Source: JBELHR01 sp049606855 (GTDB lineage: Bacteria > Bacteroidota > Bacteroidia > Flavobacteriales > Flavobacteriaceae). From it: DNA of 64,000 nucleotides. This document shows, one piece after another, positions 51,186-60,226 of the stretch. A program made the translations under genes and the position numbers. Each line of letters opens with the position of its first letter. Positions within the stretch are counted from its first letter, which is position 1. The stretch spans positions 1-64,000 of the forward strand of contig JBMYVY010000001.1 of the NCBI GenBank assembly GCA_049606855.1. Reading direction: 5' to 3'. The notes under the pieces were generated by a model that saw only the letters and a program-made list of their open reading frames with translations, searched no databases and was not told the DNA's origin.

Positions 51186-51611
51186 TTAAACGGAGTTCTT
51201 ATAAATTGAAATCCAGTTTTCTATGGTCATTTTTTTGATTAAAGTCTCGATCCATTGCTTAGGTAAAGGTTTTTTATAAGACAAACGGATACAACTTTTA
51301 CCCATATTTAATTTTCCTGGATACGTTTTATTTACCCATTCTAAAAGCTCAGGATTGGCATACACGCCCATGTGATATAAGCCTAAATGATTCTTTTGCG
51401 CACCAATATTTATAAAAGGTAAGGGGAGGTCTGGGTTCACGTGATACCCATTTGGGTAAATACTTTTAGGCACAACAAAACCGATCATATTATAATTGAT
51501 TTCGTCCTTAAAATTGGAGTCTATATTTTCTTTAATAAGGTTATAGAGTTCCTCGACCTTCTCTTTCTTTTGAGCATCGTCAATACCGTTTATGTATTCT
51601 TTTATAGTCAT
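51186..51611 (-). CDS. DUF1801 domain protein
   Basis: 141 residues: MTIKEYINGIDDAQKKEKVEEL, then INYNMIGFVVPKSIYPNGYH, INIGAQKNHLGLYHMGVYAN and GKSCIRLSYKKPLPKQWIETLI. This is the YdhG/YjbR-like DUF1801 fold, of unknown function; its cysteine in CIRL is conserved. Two bases after the phoH stop on the same strand, probably in the same transcript. Confidence 0.85.
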   Translation of the reverse strand: MTIKEYINGIDDAQKKEKVEELYNLIKENIDSNFKDEINYNMIGFVVPKSIYPNGYHVNPDLPLPFINIGAQKNHLGLYHMGVYANPELLEWVNKTYPGKLNMGKSCIRLSYKKPLPKQWIETLIKKMTIENWISIYKNSV

Positions 51612-51613
51612 GA

Positions 51614-52933
51614 CTACAATAGAACATTTGCTAGATTCGCAAGTTCACTGCGCTCTCCATTTTCAAGTTTTATATGAGCAAAAAGGCTTTGACCTTTCAA
51701 TTTTTCAATAATATAAGAAAGTCCATTTGAATAAGTATCCAGATAAGGAGTGTCAATTTGATTGATGTCCCCCGTAAAGACTACTTTGGTTCCTTCCCCC
51801 GCACGTGTGATAATCGTTTTGACCTCATGAGGTGTTAAATTCTGAGCTTCATCGATAATAAACATGGTTGAGGTCAATGTTCTTCCTCGAATAAAATTAA
51901 GTGCGGTGATTTGAAGTTCAGCATCTTCAGTCATACTATCGAGTTTTTGTCTCTTCTTCGAATGTTCGCTGTATTGACTTTTAATAAATTTCAAATTGTC
52001 CCATAAGGGGGCCATATAAGGTGCTATTTTATCTTCTGCATCTCCAGGTAAAAAGCCCAATTCTTTATTGCTTAAAGGAACGGTTGGTCGAGCTAAGATT
52101 ATTTGATCGTAAATGTTTTTTTGTTCTACGGCAGAGGCCAAGGCCAATAATGTCTTTCCAGTACCAGCAACTCCTTGAATGGCCACAAGTGGTATTTGGG
52201 TATCCATCAGCGCATCCAAAGCAAAGGTTTGTTCTGCATTTCTCGGACGAATCCCATAAGCCAATTGCTTTTCTACCAACCTAATTTGATCTTCTTCTTC
52301 ATGGTATTTTGCCAAAGCCGTTTGGCGATTGGCTCGTAAAAAAAAGTAATTATTGGCGACTTTCCGATCACCTAAAATTCCTCCTTCAGGCATTCGACGC
52401 TCTTGATATAATTTTTGAAGTAAATCCGGTTCAACGTCATAAATAATGCTTCCATCACTTTGAACATTCATCTTGTCTTCAATCTTTCCAGCCTTATAGT
52501 CTTCAGCATCTATTCCTATAGCTTTTGCCTTAATTCTTAAATTGATATCCTTAGTGACCAAGATGACCTGCTTTTTTGGATGCTTTTCCTTTAACCGTTG
52601 TGCAGAGTTAAGGATTTGATGGTCATTTTTATTTGAATTAAAGAGCACCACGGCATTATTTTCCTTTGGAGCCTCATTACTCATGTCAATCATTAGTCGA
52701 CCTTTGTGAGTGCCCAATGAGCGCCATTCGTTTAATTTCCCATTGGCAGAAAGTTCATCCAAATACCGAATTATTGATCGTGCCTCATAATTTTTGGTTT
52801 CGTTTCCTAACTTGAAATTATCGAGTTCCTCTAAGACAGGAATTGGAAGGACGACATCGTTGTCTTCAAAGTGATCGATAGCACTGTGATCAAAAAGTAA
52901 AACGGAGGTATCTAATACAAATATTTTTGCCAT
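51614..52933 (-). CDS. PhoH family protein with N-terminal PIN domain
   Basis: 439 residues. The PIN domain occupies about residues 1-145 with the acidic residues of the nuclease site (VLDTSVLLFDHSA, LVTKDINLRIKAKAIG). The PhoH ATPase occupies about 220-435: GVAGTGKTLLALASA (Walker A), ARPTVPLSNKELGFLPGD, MFIIDEAQNLTPHEVKTI (Walker B) and GTKVVFTGDINQID. PhoH2-type proteins are RNA helicase/RNases. A possible -7 box TAACTTTA lies on the minus strand at 52955-52962. Confidence 0.93.
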   Translation of the reverse strand: MAKIFVLDTSVLLFDHSAIDHFEDNDVVLPIPVLEELDNFKLGNETKNYEARSIIRYLDELSANGKLNEWRSLGTHKGRLMIDMSNEAPKENNAVVLFNSNKNDHQILNSAQRLKEKHPKKQVILVTKDINLRIKAKAIGIDAEDYKAGKIEDKMNVQSDGSIIYDVEPDLLQKLYQERRMPEGGILGDRKVANNYFFLRANRQTALAKYHEEEDQIRLVEKQLAYGIRPRNAEQTFALDALMDTQIPLVAIQGVAGTGKTLLALASAVEQKNIYDQIILARPTVPLSNKELGFLPGDAEDKIAPYMAPLWDNLKFIKSQYSEHSKKRQKLDSMTEDAELQITALNFIRGRTLTSTMFIIDEAQNLTPHEVKTIITRAGEGTKVVFTGDINQIDTPYLDTYSNGLSYIIEKLKGQSLFAHIKLENGERSELANLANVLL

Positions 52934-53049
52934 AATGAAGAAGATTGTTTTTCTTAAAGTTAATTAAATCAAAAACCAATTAAAAAGATAGTTTGTGAAT
53001 TTTTTGCACAGCTGTTGATAAGTTATAAATTCGTGACAAATTCTATACG

Positions 53050-54432
53050 ATGACGACGATTGAGAATGCTATTGAAGCCTTAGCTTCCTTTATGTGGGGC
53101 TTACCATTATTAATTTTATTAGTAGGGGGTGGCTTGTATTTTTTCTTTTATTCTCGATTTGTACCCATCCGGTATTTTAAACATGCGGTTTCCATATTGA
53201 GAGGAAAGTATGATAAAGATTTGGGAGAAGGAGAAATATCAAGCTTTCAAGCGCTAGCTACAGCCCTTTCTGCAACGGTTGGAATGGGAAATATAGCAGG
53301 GGTAGCAGTGGCTATTTCCATCGGAGGTCCAGGAGCTATGTTTTGGATGTGGGTTTCTGCTTTGATTGGAATGTCCACAAAATTCTTTACCGGTACGCTT
53401 TCTATTTTATATCGAGGTAAGGATGATCAAGGAAAGATTCAAGGAGGACCAATGTATTTTATTGAACAAGGATTGGGTAAGAAATTTAAATTCCTTGCGG
53501 TGTTTTTTTCTATTTGTGGACTCGTTGGTGCCTTACCCGTTTTTAATGTAAATCAACTTACTCAAGCCGTTGGGGCCATATTGTTAGAACCTAACGGAGT
53601 TGAGGTTACTTTTACAGCAAATTTGATCATTGGAATCATTCTATTAATATTGACCGCTACTGTTATTTTAGGCGGACTAAATCGAATCGCCAAGGTGACT
53701 GAGAAATTAGTGCCTTTTATGGTAGTATTCTATTTCCTTGCAGTAGTCATGATTTTGGTAGTAAACTATAAAGTCGTTCCTCATTATTTTGGGTTAATTT
53801 TTACTGAGGCCTTAGGGCCAAAGTTTTATACAGGTGAAGCCTTTTTAGGGGGGACCTTGGGAGGTTTGATCTTATTGGGTATAAGACGTGGTGCTTTTTC
53901 GAATGAAGCCGGAATAGGAACGGCGCCAATGGCTCATGGAGCGGCGAATACAAAAGAACCGGTTCGAGAAGGTTTGGTGGCTATGATGGGCCCATTTATT
54001 GATACCATTATCGTATGTACCTTAACCGCGCTTGCTATTTTGGTTACCGATGTTTGGCAAAGTTCGGATGCAAATGGGGTAAGTCTTACGGCAGAGGCTT
54101 TTGGTAAAGCATTACCGGGATATGGTAAGTACGTTTTGCTCATATGCTTGGCTATTTTTTCTATAAGCTCCTTGTTTTCTTATAGTTATTACGGGGCCAA
54201 ATGCACGTCTTACCTTTGGGGCACAGCCAATAAAAAATACTATACTTATGTTTATTTATCTAGTATTTTAATAGGAGCAACTACCTCGTTGAGCATGATG
54301 TTAAATCTCATCGACAGTTTCTTTGCCATGATGGCCTTTCCAACCATGTTTGCTGCACTAATGCTGTCTCCAAAAGTGAAAGATGCCTTGATCGACTATA
54401 GTAATAGAATGAAAGCAAAAAAACAATTATAA
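53050..54432 (+). CDS. Alanine/glycine:cation symporter (AgcS family)
   Basis: 460 residues with about 10-11 membrane helices. AgcS signatures: FQALATALSATVGMGNIAGV, GPGAMFWMWVSALIGMSTKF, GGPMYFIEQGLGKKF, RRGAFSNEAGIGTAPMAHGA. It takes up alanine or glycine with sodium or protons. One base separates its stop from the stop of the convergent gene at 54434. Confidence 0.94.
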   Translation: MTTIENAIEALASFMWGLPLLILLVGGGLYFFFYSRFVPIRYFKHAVSILRGKYDKDLGEGEISSFQALATALSATVGMGNIAGVAVAISIGGPGAMFWMWVSALIGMSTKFFTGTLSILYRGKDDQGKIQGGPMYFIEQGLGKKFKFLAVFFSICGLVGALPVFNVNQLTQAVGAILLEPNGVEVTFTANLIIGIILLILTATVILGGLNRIAKVTEKLVPFMVVFYFLAVVMILVVNYKVVPHYFGLIFTEALGPKFYTGEAFLGGTLGGLILLGIRRGAFSNEAGIGTAPMAHGAANTKEPVREGLVAMMGPFIDTIIVCTLTALAILVTDVWQSSDANGVSLTAEAFGKALPGYGKYVLLICLAIFSISSLFSYSYYGAKCTSYLWGTANKKYYTYVYLSSILIGATTSLSMMLNLIDSFFAMMAFPTMFAALMLSPKVKDALIDYSNRMKAKKQL

Positions 54433-54433
54433 G

Positions 54434-55906
54434 TTATTGCTCGATACTAAAACTTTGAATGGTTTCGTTGGGTTCGATAATCAGGTATTCTTCCCAAAAT
54501 TCAGGGTCGAATTTAGATAAATAGGTCGCCTCAAAATCTTTATTTCGTTCTAAGGCCTTATAGGCCGCTTCACTAGAAGCTTTGCTCGAGAGAATAAGCA
54601 ATTCGTGTTTGGTCTGAGAATCCACTTTGATATTCATTTTAAAGTAAATTTCATTTTGTTTACGTCTTCCCTTAACGTATTTATTTTTTTCTATGATTTT
54701 TAAAGGACGCTTCACTCCGAATGAATCTCCTTCAATAAGCTCCATAAACTGAGGATAATAAATTCCATCTTCATGAGTAAAAATAACTTTACCACTATAT
54801 TGATTCTCTTGATAGGACAGACCAAGGAGGTTAAATGAAGAAATATTTTTCACGTTGTGAAAGTCCAATCTCATTACCCCAAAATCATCCATGTTCACAT
54901 AAATTATACCTTGAAAATCACGTCCCCCTTTTGGAGTAAAATTTATTTTATAGACAGCTTCGTTCTGAATAAGTTCATATCCTTCAAGTTCCCAGCGATA
55001 ACGAGATTCTTTTTCAATAATGTCCAACTCTGAGTCCTCTCTATAAAATAGATCATCAAATAAGCGGTTGATACTTCCTTCAAAATAAGAGAATTGATAG
55101 AAGCCCTCCTTTTCTTTTACTTCCTCAACCGCTTCTTCCATTTCCTTATTCGAATCTAAAATGGAGTCTAATTGAACTTTGGTAGAAAAAATCCCAGATT
55201 TAATTTTTAAATAGGAGTTGCTTTTTACGTTTGAGGTAAAGATGTCTTCCATTTTTTCTCCAATTCCATCAAAACTAAGGTCTTTTTCTTTGTCGTATAA
55301 TTCAGCGGCTTTGGATATCGATAATTTGCCCGTTTTAAAATTACCGATTCGCGTTCCAGCCATTTCGTAATAATAGGCAGTGTGCTTTGGAATTAAGGCT
55401 TGAACAGAATCAATGAAGGATACATCAAAACCTTCCAAGGTCGATTCCTTGAGCTCAAAATCCATTTTTTTCATCGATGTAATTTGACTCTGTCTATAGA
55501 AAACTTGAGATTCCCGGTATATATCTGGATGATTTTTGTCGAGATTTTCAATCAATCGCTCTAGAATCTCATCAACATCAAGAGGGTTGGATTCTATAAT
55601 GACCTGAGCCAATTCATAAGTACTTTCTTTTAAATAAATAACGCTGTCTAAGGGACTTTCAAAAGGAATTTTGAGTGTCAGATAACCCATAGACGATATT
55701 TCTATGGAATCCAATGGATTCTTAATTTGCTTCCAATCAAAACTGAAATAGCCTTGGTCGTTTGAAATGATTCCTTGATTCTGGCCAATAAGCACGGTGG
55801 CATATGGCACAGCCTCATTGGTTTCTGGGTCTATAAGTCGAGAAGAATACTCTTGGGAGTAGAGTCCTTGAGAAATTACAAGAAGGAGGAAAGCAATTTT
55901 TTTCAT
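54434..55906 (-). CDS. Secreted CarboxypepD_reg-like protein (TonB-associated envelope type)
   Basis: 490 residues, signal peptide MKKIAFLLLVISQGLYSQ, then a carboxypeptidase-regulatory-like beta-sandwich at about 20-105 (SRLIDPETNEAVPYATVLI, SNDQGYFSFDWKQ, IEISSMGYLTLKI). The remaining 380 residues resemble the outer-membrane or periplasmic proteins of this class with beta-rich repeats (VMRLDFHNVKNISSFNLLGL, GKVIFTHEDGIYYPQFMELI). The role is unknown; the sandwich domain is the one used in TonB-dependent receptors and their associates. Confidence 0.8.
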   Translation of the reverse strand: MKKIAFLLLVISQGLYSQEYSSRLIDPETNEAVPYATVLIGQNQGIISNDQGYFSFDWKQIKNPLDSIEISSMGYLTLKIPFESPLDSVIYLKESTYELAQVIIESNPLDVDEILERLIENLDKNHPDIYRESQVFYRQSQITSMKKMDFELKESTLEGFDVSFIDSVQALIPKHTAYYYEMAGTRIGNFKTGKLSISKAAELYDKEKDLSFDGIGEKMEDIFTSNVKSNSYLKIKSGIFSTKVQLDSILDSNKEMEEAVEEVKEKEGFYQFSYFEGSINRLFDDLFYREDSELDIIEKESRYRWELEGYELIQNEAVYKINFTPKGGRDFQGIIYVNMDDFGVMRLDFHNVKNISSFNLLGLSYQENQYSGKVIFTHEDGIYYPQFMELIEGDSFGVKRPLKIIEKNKYVKGRRKQNEIYFKMNIKVDSQTKHELLILSSKASSEAAYKALERNKDFEATYLSKFDPEFWEEYLIIEPNETIQSFSIEQ

Positions 55907-55960
55907 AGTTTGAATTTAAGTCAATTTATAGAAAAGACGAAATTCACAGAAAAAAGTTGC

Positions 55961-55995
55961 AAAAAAAAAAGCACAAACCCGAAGATTTGTGCTTT
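55961..55995 (-). terminator. Terminator of lpdA
   Basis: Stem AAAGCACAAA/TTTGTGCTTT (55968-55977 with 55986-55995) with an 8-base loop; in the minus direction it ends in ten U residues. Lies 20 bases after the lpdA stop. Confidence 0.88.
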
Positions 55996-56014
55996 AAAAT
56001 ACTTTTTAAAAAGT

Positions 56015-57403
56015 CTATAAGTGAATCACTTCGTCATAAGCATCAGCTACAGCTTCCATAACAGCCTCACTCATAGTAGGGTGTGGGTGTATGGTTTTTA
56101 AGACTTCATGACCAGTGGTTTCTAATTTTCTTCCTAATACAGCCTCTGCAATCATATCAGTTACTCCAGCACCGATCATATGGCATCCTAGCCATTCCCC
56201 GTATTTTGCGTCAAATATAACTTTTACGAATCCATCAGGAGTACCTGCGGCTTTGGCTTTTCCAGAAGCAGAAAAAGGGAATTTTCCAACCTTCAACTCA
56301 TAACCTTGTTCTTTAGCTTGTGCCTCAGTTAGTCCTACAGATGCAATCTCCGGAGAAGCATAAGTACAACCAGGAACGTTTCCATAATCGATTGCCTCAA
56401 CGTGAAGTCCGGCAAGTTTTTCAACACAAGTAATTCCCTCAGCAGAAGCAACGTGAGCCAGTGCCTGTCCAGGAACAACATCTCCAATAGCATAATAACC
56501 AGGAATGTTAGTTTGATAAAAATCATTTACCAGAATCTTGTCTCTGTCCGTTACGATTCCAACTTCTTCAAGTCCAATATTTTCAATATTTGATTTAATC
56601 CCAACAGCAGATAACAAAATATCAGCTTCAAGGATTTCTTCTCCTTTTTTGGTTTTTACGGTAGCCTTAACTCCTTTACCAGAAGTATCAACAGCAGTAA
56701 CTTCAGCGTTAGTCATGATTTTTACGCCAGACTTCTTCATAGAACGCTCGAATTGTTTTGAAATTTCTTCATCCTCAACAGGAACAATTCTTGGCATGTA
56801 TTCAACTATAGTCACTTCAGTTCCCATAGTATTGTAGAAATGAGCAAATTCAACACCAATAGCACCTGAACCTACAACAATCATTTTCTTAGGTTGCTTT
56901 TCAAGAGTCATGGCTTGACGATATCCAATGATTTTCTTTCCATCTTGAGGCATTGCCGGTAGCTCTCTTGAACGTGCACCCGTTGCAATGATGATATTAT
57001 CAGCACTGTATTCTGTAACTGTTCCGTCCGCAGCAGTAACATCAACTTTTTTCCCAGGTTTGATTTTTCCAAAACCATCGATAATATCGATTTTGTTCTT
57101 TTTCATCAAAAACTGAACTCCCTTACTCATGCCTTCAGCAACACCACGACTTCGTTTCACAACTGCGTTGAAGTCTTTGTCAATTGCTTCTGCTTTAAGA
57201 CCGTATTGGTCTACATGCTTTAAGTAATCGTATACTTGAGCACTTTTTAAAAGGGCTTTTGTTGGGATACATCCCCAGTTCAAACAAATCCCACCAAGGT
57301 TTTCTTTTTCCACTATTGCGGTTTTGAACCCTAATTGAGATGCTCTAATGGCAGTTACATAACCTCCAGGTCCACTACCCACTACTATAATATCGTATTT
57401 CAT
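56015..57403 (-). CDS. lpdA: Dihydrolipoyl dehydrogenase (E3)
   Basis: 462 residues. FAD-binding GSGPGGYVTAIRASQLG, redox disulfide C40-L-N-W-G-C45, NAD-binding VVGSGAIGVEFAHFYNTMGTE, AIGDVVPGQALAHVA and the C-terminal catalytic HPHPTMSEAV histidine-glutamate pair. Complete and normal. It serves pyruvate, 2-oxoglutarate or branched-chain dehydrogenase complexes. Preceded by argS with a small gap and by its own -7 box. Confidence 0.97.
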   Translation of the reverse strand: MKYDIIVVGSGPGGYVTAIRASQLGFKTAIVEKENLGGICLNWGCIPTKALLKSAQVYDYLKHVDQYGLKAEAIDKDFNAVVKRSRGVAEGMSKGVQFLMKKNKIDIIDGFGKIKPGKKVDVTAADGTVTEYSADNIIIATGARSRELPAMPQDGKKIIGYRQAMTLEKQPKKMIVVGSGAIGVEFAHFYNTMGTEVTIVEYMPRIVPVEDEEISKQFERSMKKSGVKIMTNAEVTAVDTSGKGVKATVKTKKGEEILEADILLSAVGIKSNIENIGLEEVGIVTDRDKILVNDFYQTNIPGYYAIGDVVPGQALAHVASAEGITCVEKLAGLHVEAIDYGNVPGCTYASPEIASVGLTEAQAKEQGYELKVGKFPFSASGKAKAAGTPDGFVKVIFDAKYGEWLGCHMIGAGVTDMIAEAVLGRKLETTGHEVLKTIHPHPTMSEAVMEAVADAYDEVIHL

Positions 57404-57422
57404 TTTCTAGGTATTTCTATGG

Positions 57423-57430
57423 CAAATTTA
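57423..57430 (-). promoter_or_regulatory. -7 box TAAATTTG of lpdA
   Basis: Minus-strand TAAATTTG (perfect TAnnTTTG) 19 bases before the ATG at 57403. Confidence 0.5.
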
Positions 57431-57435
57431 ACAAA

Positions 57436-59187
57436 TTACATTCTTTCTGGCACATCTATTCCCAAAAGTTTAAAGGCAGATTTGATCACCTCTGCAACTT
57501 TTTTTGATAACTGTGTTCTAAAGATTTTTTGATTTTCATCTTCACAATGTATAATCGGAGAATTTTGGTAGAAAGAATTATAATCTTTAACCAAATCATA
57601 GGTATAATTCGCGATTATCGCAGGGCTGTGCTGTGCAGCAGCTAAATCAACGGTCGCATCAAATGCTTCTAATTGCTTAATAACTGCCTTTTCCTTTTCA
57701 CTCAAAGCAATATTTTCTTGAGCGGAAGAATAATCGTAATCCACTTTTCTCAAGATCGACTGTATTCTTGCATAGGTGTATTGAATAAAGGGGCCTGTAT
57801 TTCCGTTAAAATCAATAGATTCTTTAGGATCAAACAAGATGCGTTTTTTTGGATCTACTTTTAAAATGTAGTATTTCAATGCTCCCAATCCAATGATTCC
57901 ATAAAGCCGTTCTTTTTCTTCTTCACTATATCCTTCGAGCTTTCCTAATTCTTGGGAAATCTCACGAGCGGTATCAGTCATTTCTTTGATTAAATCATCC
58001 GCATCAACTACAGTTCCTTCACGTGACTTCATTTTTCCGCTAGGTAGATCTACCATTCCATAGGACAGATGATACAGACGATCAGCCCATTGGTAACCTA
58101 ATTTTTTTAGAATCAGGAAGAGTACTTTAAAATGATAATCTTGTTCATTTCCTACGGTATAGGTCAAAGCCGAAATATCGTAGTCTTGAAATCTTTCAAT
58201 GGCAGTACCTATGTCTTGGGTCATATAAACTGCAGTCCCATCACTCCTTAAAACTATTTTTTCATCCAGTCCTTCATCGGTTAAATCAATCCAAACAGAC
58301 CCGTCTTCTTTTGTGTAAAATATCCCTTGGTCTAATCCTTTTTGAACCACATCTTTTCCAAGTAAATAGGTATTGGATTCGTAATAATTTTTATCAAAAT
58401 CAACCCCTAAAGCTTTATAAGTTTCGTTAAATCCATCGTAAACCCATTGGTTCATGGTTTTCCATAAGTTCACCACCTGATCATCTCCAGCTTCCCATTT
58501 TCTAAGCATTTCTTGAGCTTCTATGAGTATTGGAGCATCTTTTTTTGCTTCATCTTCACTTAATCCTTGTTCGATTAGGGTTTGAATTTCACCTTTATAG
58601 GCTTTGTCAAAAGCAACATAGTAGTTTCCTACCAATTTATCACCTTTTAAACCGGTAGAATCAGGAGTTTCGCCATTTCCAAATTTTTGCCAAGCTAGCA
58701 TAGATTTGCAAATATGTATTCCACGATCATTGATGATCTGAGTCTTATATACTTTTTTACCACTCGCAGCAATAATTTCTGCTACTGAATAGCCCAATAA
58801 ATTATTTCTAATATGACCAAGGTGAAGGGGTTTATTGGTGTTTGGTGAAGAATATTCAACCATTTCCGCATCCTTTCCTGCAGGTTTGATTCCTAGATTT
58901 TCCGGCAAATTATTGAATTCCTGAAGAAAATAAGCATCAGCAATTTCCAAATTTAAAAAACCTTTGACAACATTGAAGTCAGTAACTTCTTGAACGTTGG
59001 CCTTTAAATAGTCACCCAGCTGAGTTCCAATTTGAACAGGATTCCCTTTTACATAGCGCAACAGAGCAAATACAACTATGGTGATATCTCCTTTAAATTC
59101 TTTCCTTGTAGCTTGAAATTCAAGGGTATCGATTTCAATTCCTAAATGCTTCTGAGTAGCTTGTAAAAGCTCTTGTTGTAAATTCAT
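57436..59187 (-). CDS. argS: Arginyl-tRNA synthetase
   Basis: 583 residues from the ATG at 59187; a TTG at 59202 in frame would give 588. The class I HIGH motif is HLGHIRNNLLG, preceded by EYSSPNTNKPL; the KMSKS-like region reads GKMKSREGTVV, normal for ArgS. N-terminal Add1 domain and C-terminal DALR anticodon-binding domain (IQYTYARIQSILRK, PSIIANYTY-type helix) are complete. The catalytic role is arginine charging. Confidence 0.97.
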   Translation of the reverse strand: MNLQQELLQATQKHLGIEIDTLEFQATRKEFKGDITIVVFALLRYVKGNPVQIGTQLGDYLKANVQEVTDFNVVKGFLNLEIADAYFLQEFNNLPENLGIKPAGKDAEMVEYSSPNTNKPLHLGHIRNNLLGYSVAEIIAASGKKVYKTQIINDRGIHICKSMLAWQKFGNGETPDSTGLKGDKLVGNYYVAFDKAYKGEIQTLIEQGLSEDEAKKDAPILIEAQEMLRKWEAGDDQVVNLWKTMNQWVYDGFNETYKALGVDFDKNYYESNTYLLGKDVVQKGLDQGIFYTKEDGSVWIDLTDEGLDEKIVLRSDGTAVYMTQDIGTAIERFQDYDISALTYTVGNEQDYHFKVLFLILKKLGYQWADRLYHLSYGMVDLPSGKMKSREGTVVDADDLIKEMTDTAREISQELGKLEGYSEEEKERLYGIIGLGALKYYILKVDPKKRILFDPKESIDFNGNTGPFIQYTYARIQSILRKVDYDYSSAQENIALSEKEKAVIKQLEAFDATVDLAAAQHSPAIIANYTYDLVKDYNSFYQNSPIIHCEDENQKIFRTQLSKKVAEVIKSAFKLLGIDVPERM

Positions 59188-59208
59188 ATTCAATTTCTTC
59201 AAAGACTC

Positions 59209-59216
59209 GCAAATTT
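59209..59216 (-). promoter_or_regulatory. -7 box TAAATTTG of argS
   Basis: Minus-strand TAAATTTG. It is 21 bases before the ATG at 59187 and 6 before the TTG at 59202. Divergent from the ykgJ-like promoter, with 27 bases between boxes. Confidence 0.5.
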
Positions 59217-59243
59217 ACGAATTAAAAGCCGATTTTAAAACAT

Positions 59244-59251
59244 TATCTTTG
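59244..59251 (+). promoter_or_regulatory. -7 box TATCTTTG of the YkgJ-like gene, four bases before the ATG
   Basis: Perfect TAnnTTTG, then TGCT and the ATG at 59256. Confidence 0.5.
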
Positions 59252-59255
59252 TGCT

Positions 59256-59756
59256 ATGGAAGATCTTGAAAAACGCGCGAAAGAGGAGCGGAAAAGTAAT
59301 GAAAAGTACTTTGCTCGGCTTAAGAAAAAAACACCAAAAAATTTGGATAATGTCGTGCATGAAATTCACGATAAAGTTTTCAAAAAAACAGATTGTTTAG
59401 CTTGTGCGAACTGCTGTAAAACGACCTCTCCAATTTTTACGGAAAAGGATATTACGAGGATATCTAAACATCTGCGCATGAAAGAAGTTAAATTCATAGA
59501 TCAGTACTTGCAACGAGATGAAGACGATTTTCAGGTTTTAAAAGAAGCCCCTTGTACATTTTTGATGGGAGATAATACCTGTCTTATTTATGATGTCCGT
59601 CCAAAAGCCTGCGCTGAGTATCCACATACCAATCGACGTAAATTCATTCAATTAACTGATTTGACAATAAAAAACACTTCAGTTTGTCCAGCGGTATTTG
59701 AAATTGTTGAGGTGTTAAAAGTGAAAATTCCACTTGGAATCAAAAAACGGGATTAG
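59256..59756 (+). CDS. YkgJ family cysteine-cluster protein
   Basis: 166 residues. The metal-binding cysteines are CLACANCCKTT at about 47-57, APCTFLMGDNTCLIYDVRPKACAEYP and a later CPAVFE. The N-terminal 40 residues are highly charged (EDLEKRAKEERKSNEKYFAR). Such proteins bind zinc or an iron-sulfur cluster; the function is unknown. Convergent with the gene at 59753, with interlocking stops (TTAG). Confidence 0.9.
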   Translation: MEDLEKRAKEERKSNEKYFARLKKKTPKNLDNVVHEIHDKVFKKTDCLACANCCKTTSPIFTEKDITRISKHLRMKEVKFIDQYLQRDEDDFQVLKEAPCTFLMGDNTCLIYDVRPKACAEYPHTNRRKFIQLTDLTIKNTSVCPAVFEIVEVLKVKIPLGIKKRD

Positions 59757-60226
59757 CTTATCTTGGTTTCTCCCAACCGCTTTAATAAGCCGGAGGTTTT
59801 GAATGAATGGTAAATCCAAACGGCAATCAGGAAAAGTACCCCTACGGCGACCAATTGCCAAACCATAACCCAACCTAAGGACTGATGCCAAGTTAAGCCC
59901 TGTTCTTCCACCATATACAAGGCCATATAGGCTGAAAAGGTAAACCAAAATATGGACAATGCCATTACTATGAGTATAGCAACCAAACTCAGTAATCCGA
60001 AGAATTTCAAGTCTCTTTTAAAGGCGTGAATAAGTTCATTTTTCACAAAACTGGTCATAAACAAAATAGGCGCACCAATGACTGTTCTCACAAAAGTCGT
60101 GATTAGCTTCCCCACTTTAGCAATTAAAGAACTCGGGTGTGGGGTATCACTTTTTTTTTCTGTTGATTCCTGGCTAACAGGATGAAAAATTTCGTCTAAT
60201 CGGTCTAATAGTTCGTTGATGTTCAT
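59753..60226 (-). CDS. Small two-helix membrane protein (holin-like fold), function unknown
   Basis: 157 residues. After a soluble N-terminal part, two long hydrophobic helices at about 78-105 (FFGLLSLVAILIVMALSIFWFTF) and 122-145 (WVMVWQLVAVGVLFLIAVWI). The plan resembles the phage holin family 3_6 proteins found in bacterial chromosomes, which do not by themselves show a prophage. It overlaps the NamZ gene by four bases and is co-transcribed with it, so a role near cell-wall turnover is possible. Confidence 0.6.
   Translation of the reverse strand: MNINELLDRLDEIFHPVSQESTEKKSDTPHPSSLIAKVGKLITTFVRTVIGAPILFMTSFVKNELIHAFKRDLKFFGLLSLVAILIVMALSIFWFTFSAYMALYMVEEQGLTWHQSLGWVMVWQLVAVGVLFLIAVWIYHSFKTSGLLKRLGETKIS

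Noticed and set aside
59753..60226. Prophage remnant, from the holin-like protein
   Set aside because: Single gene in an operon with namZ, with no phage structural or lysis genes nearby.
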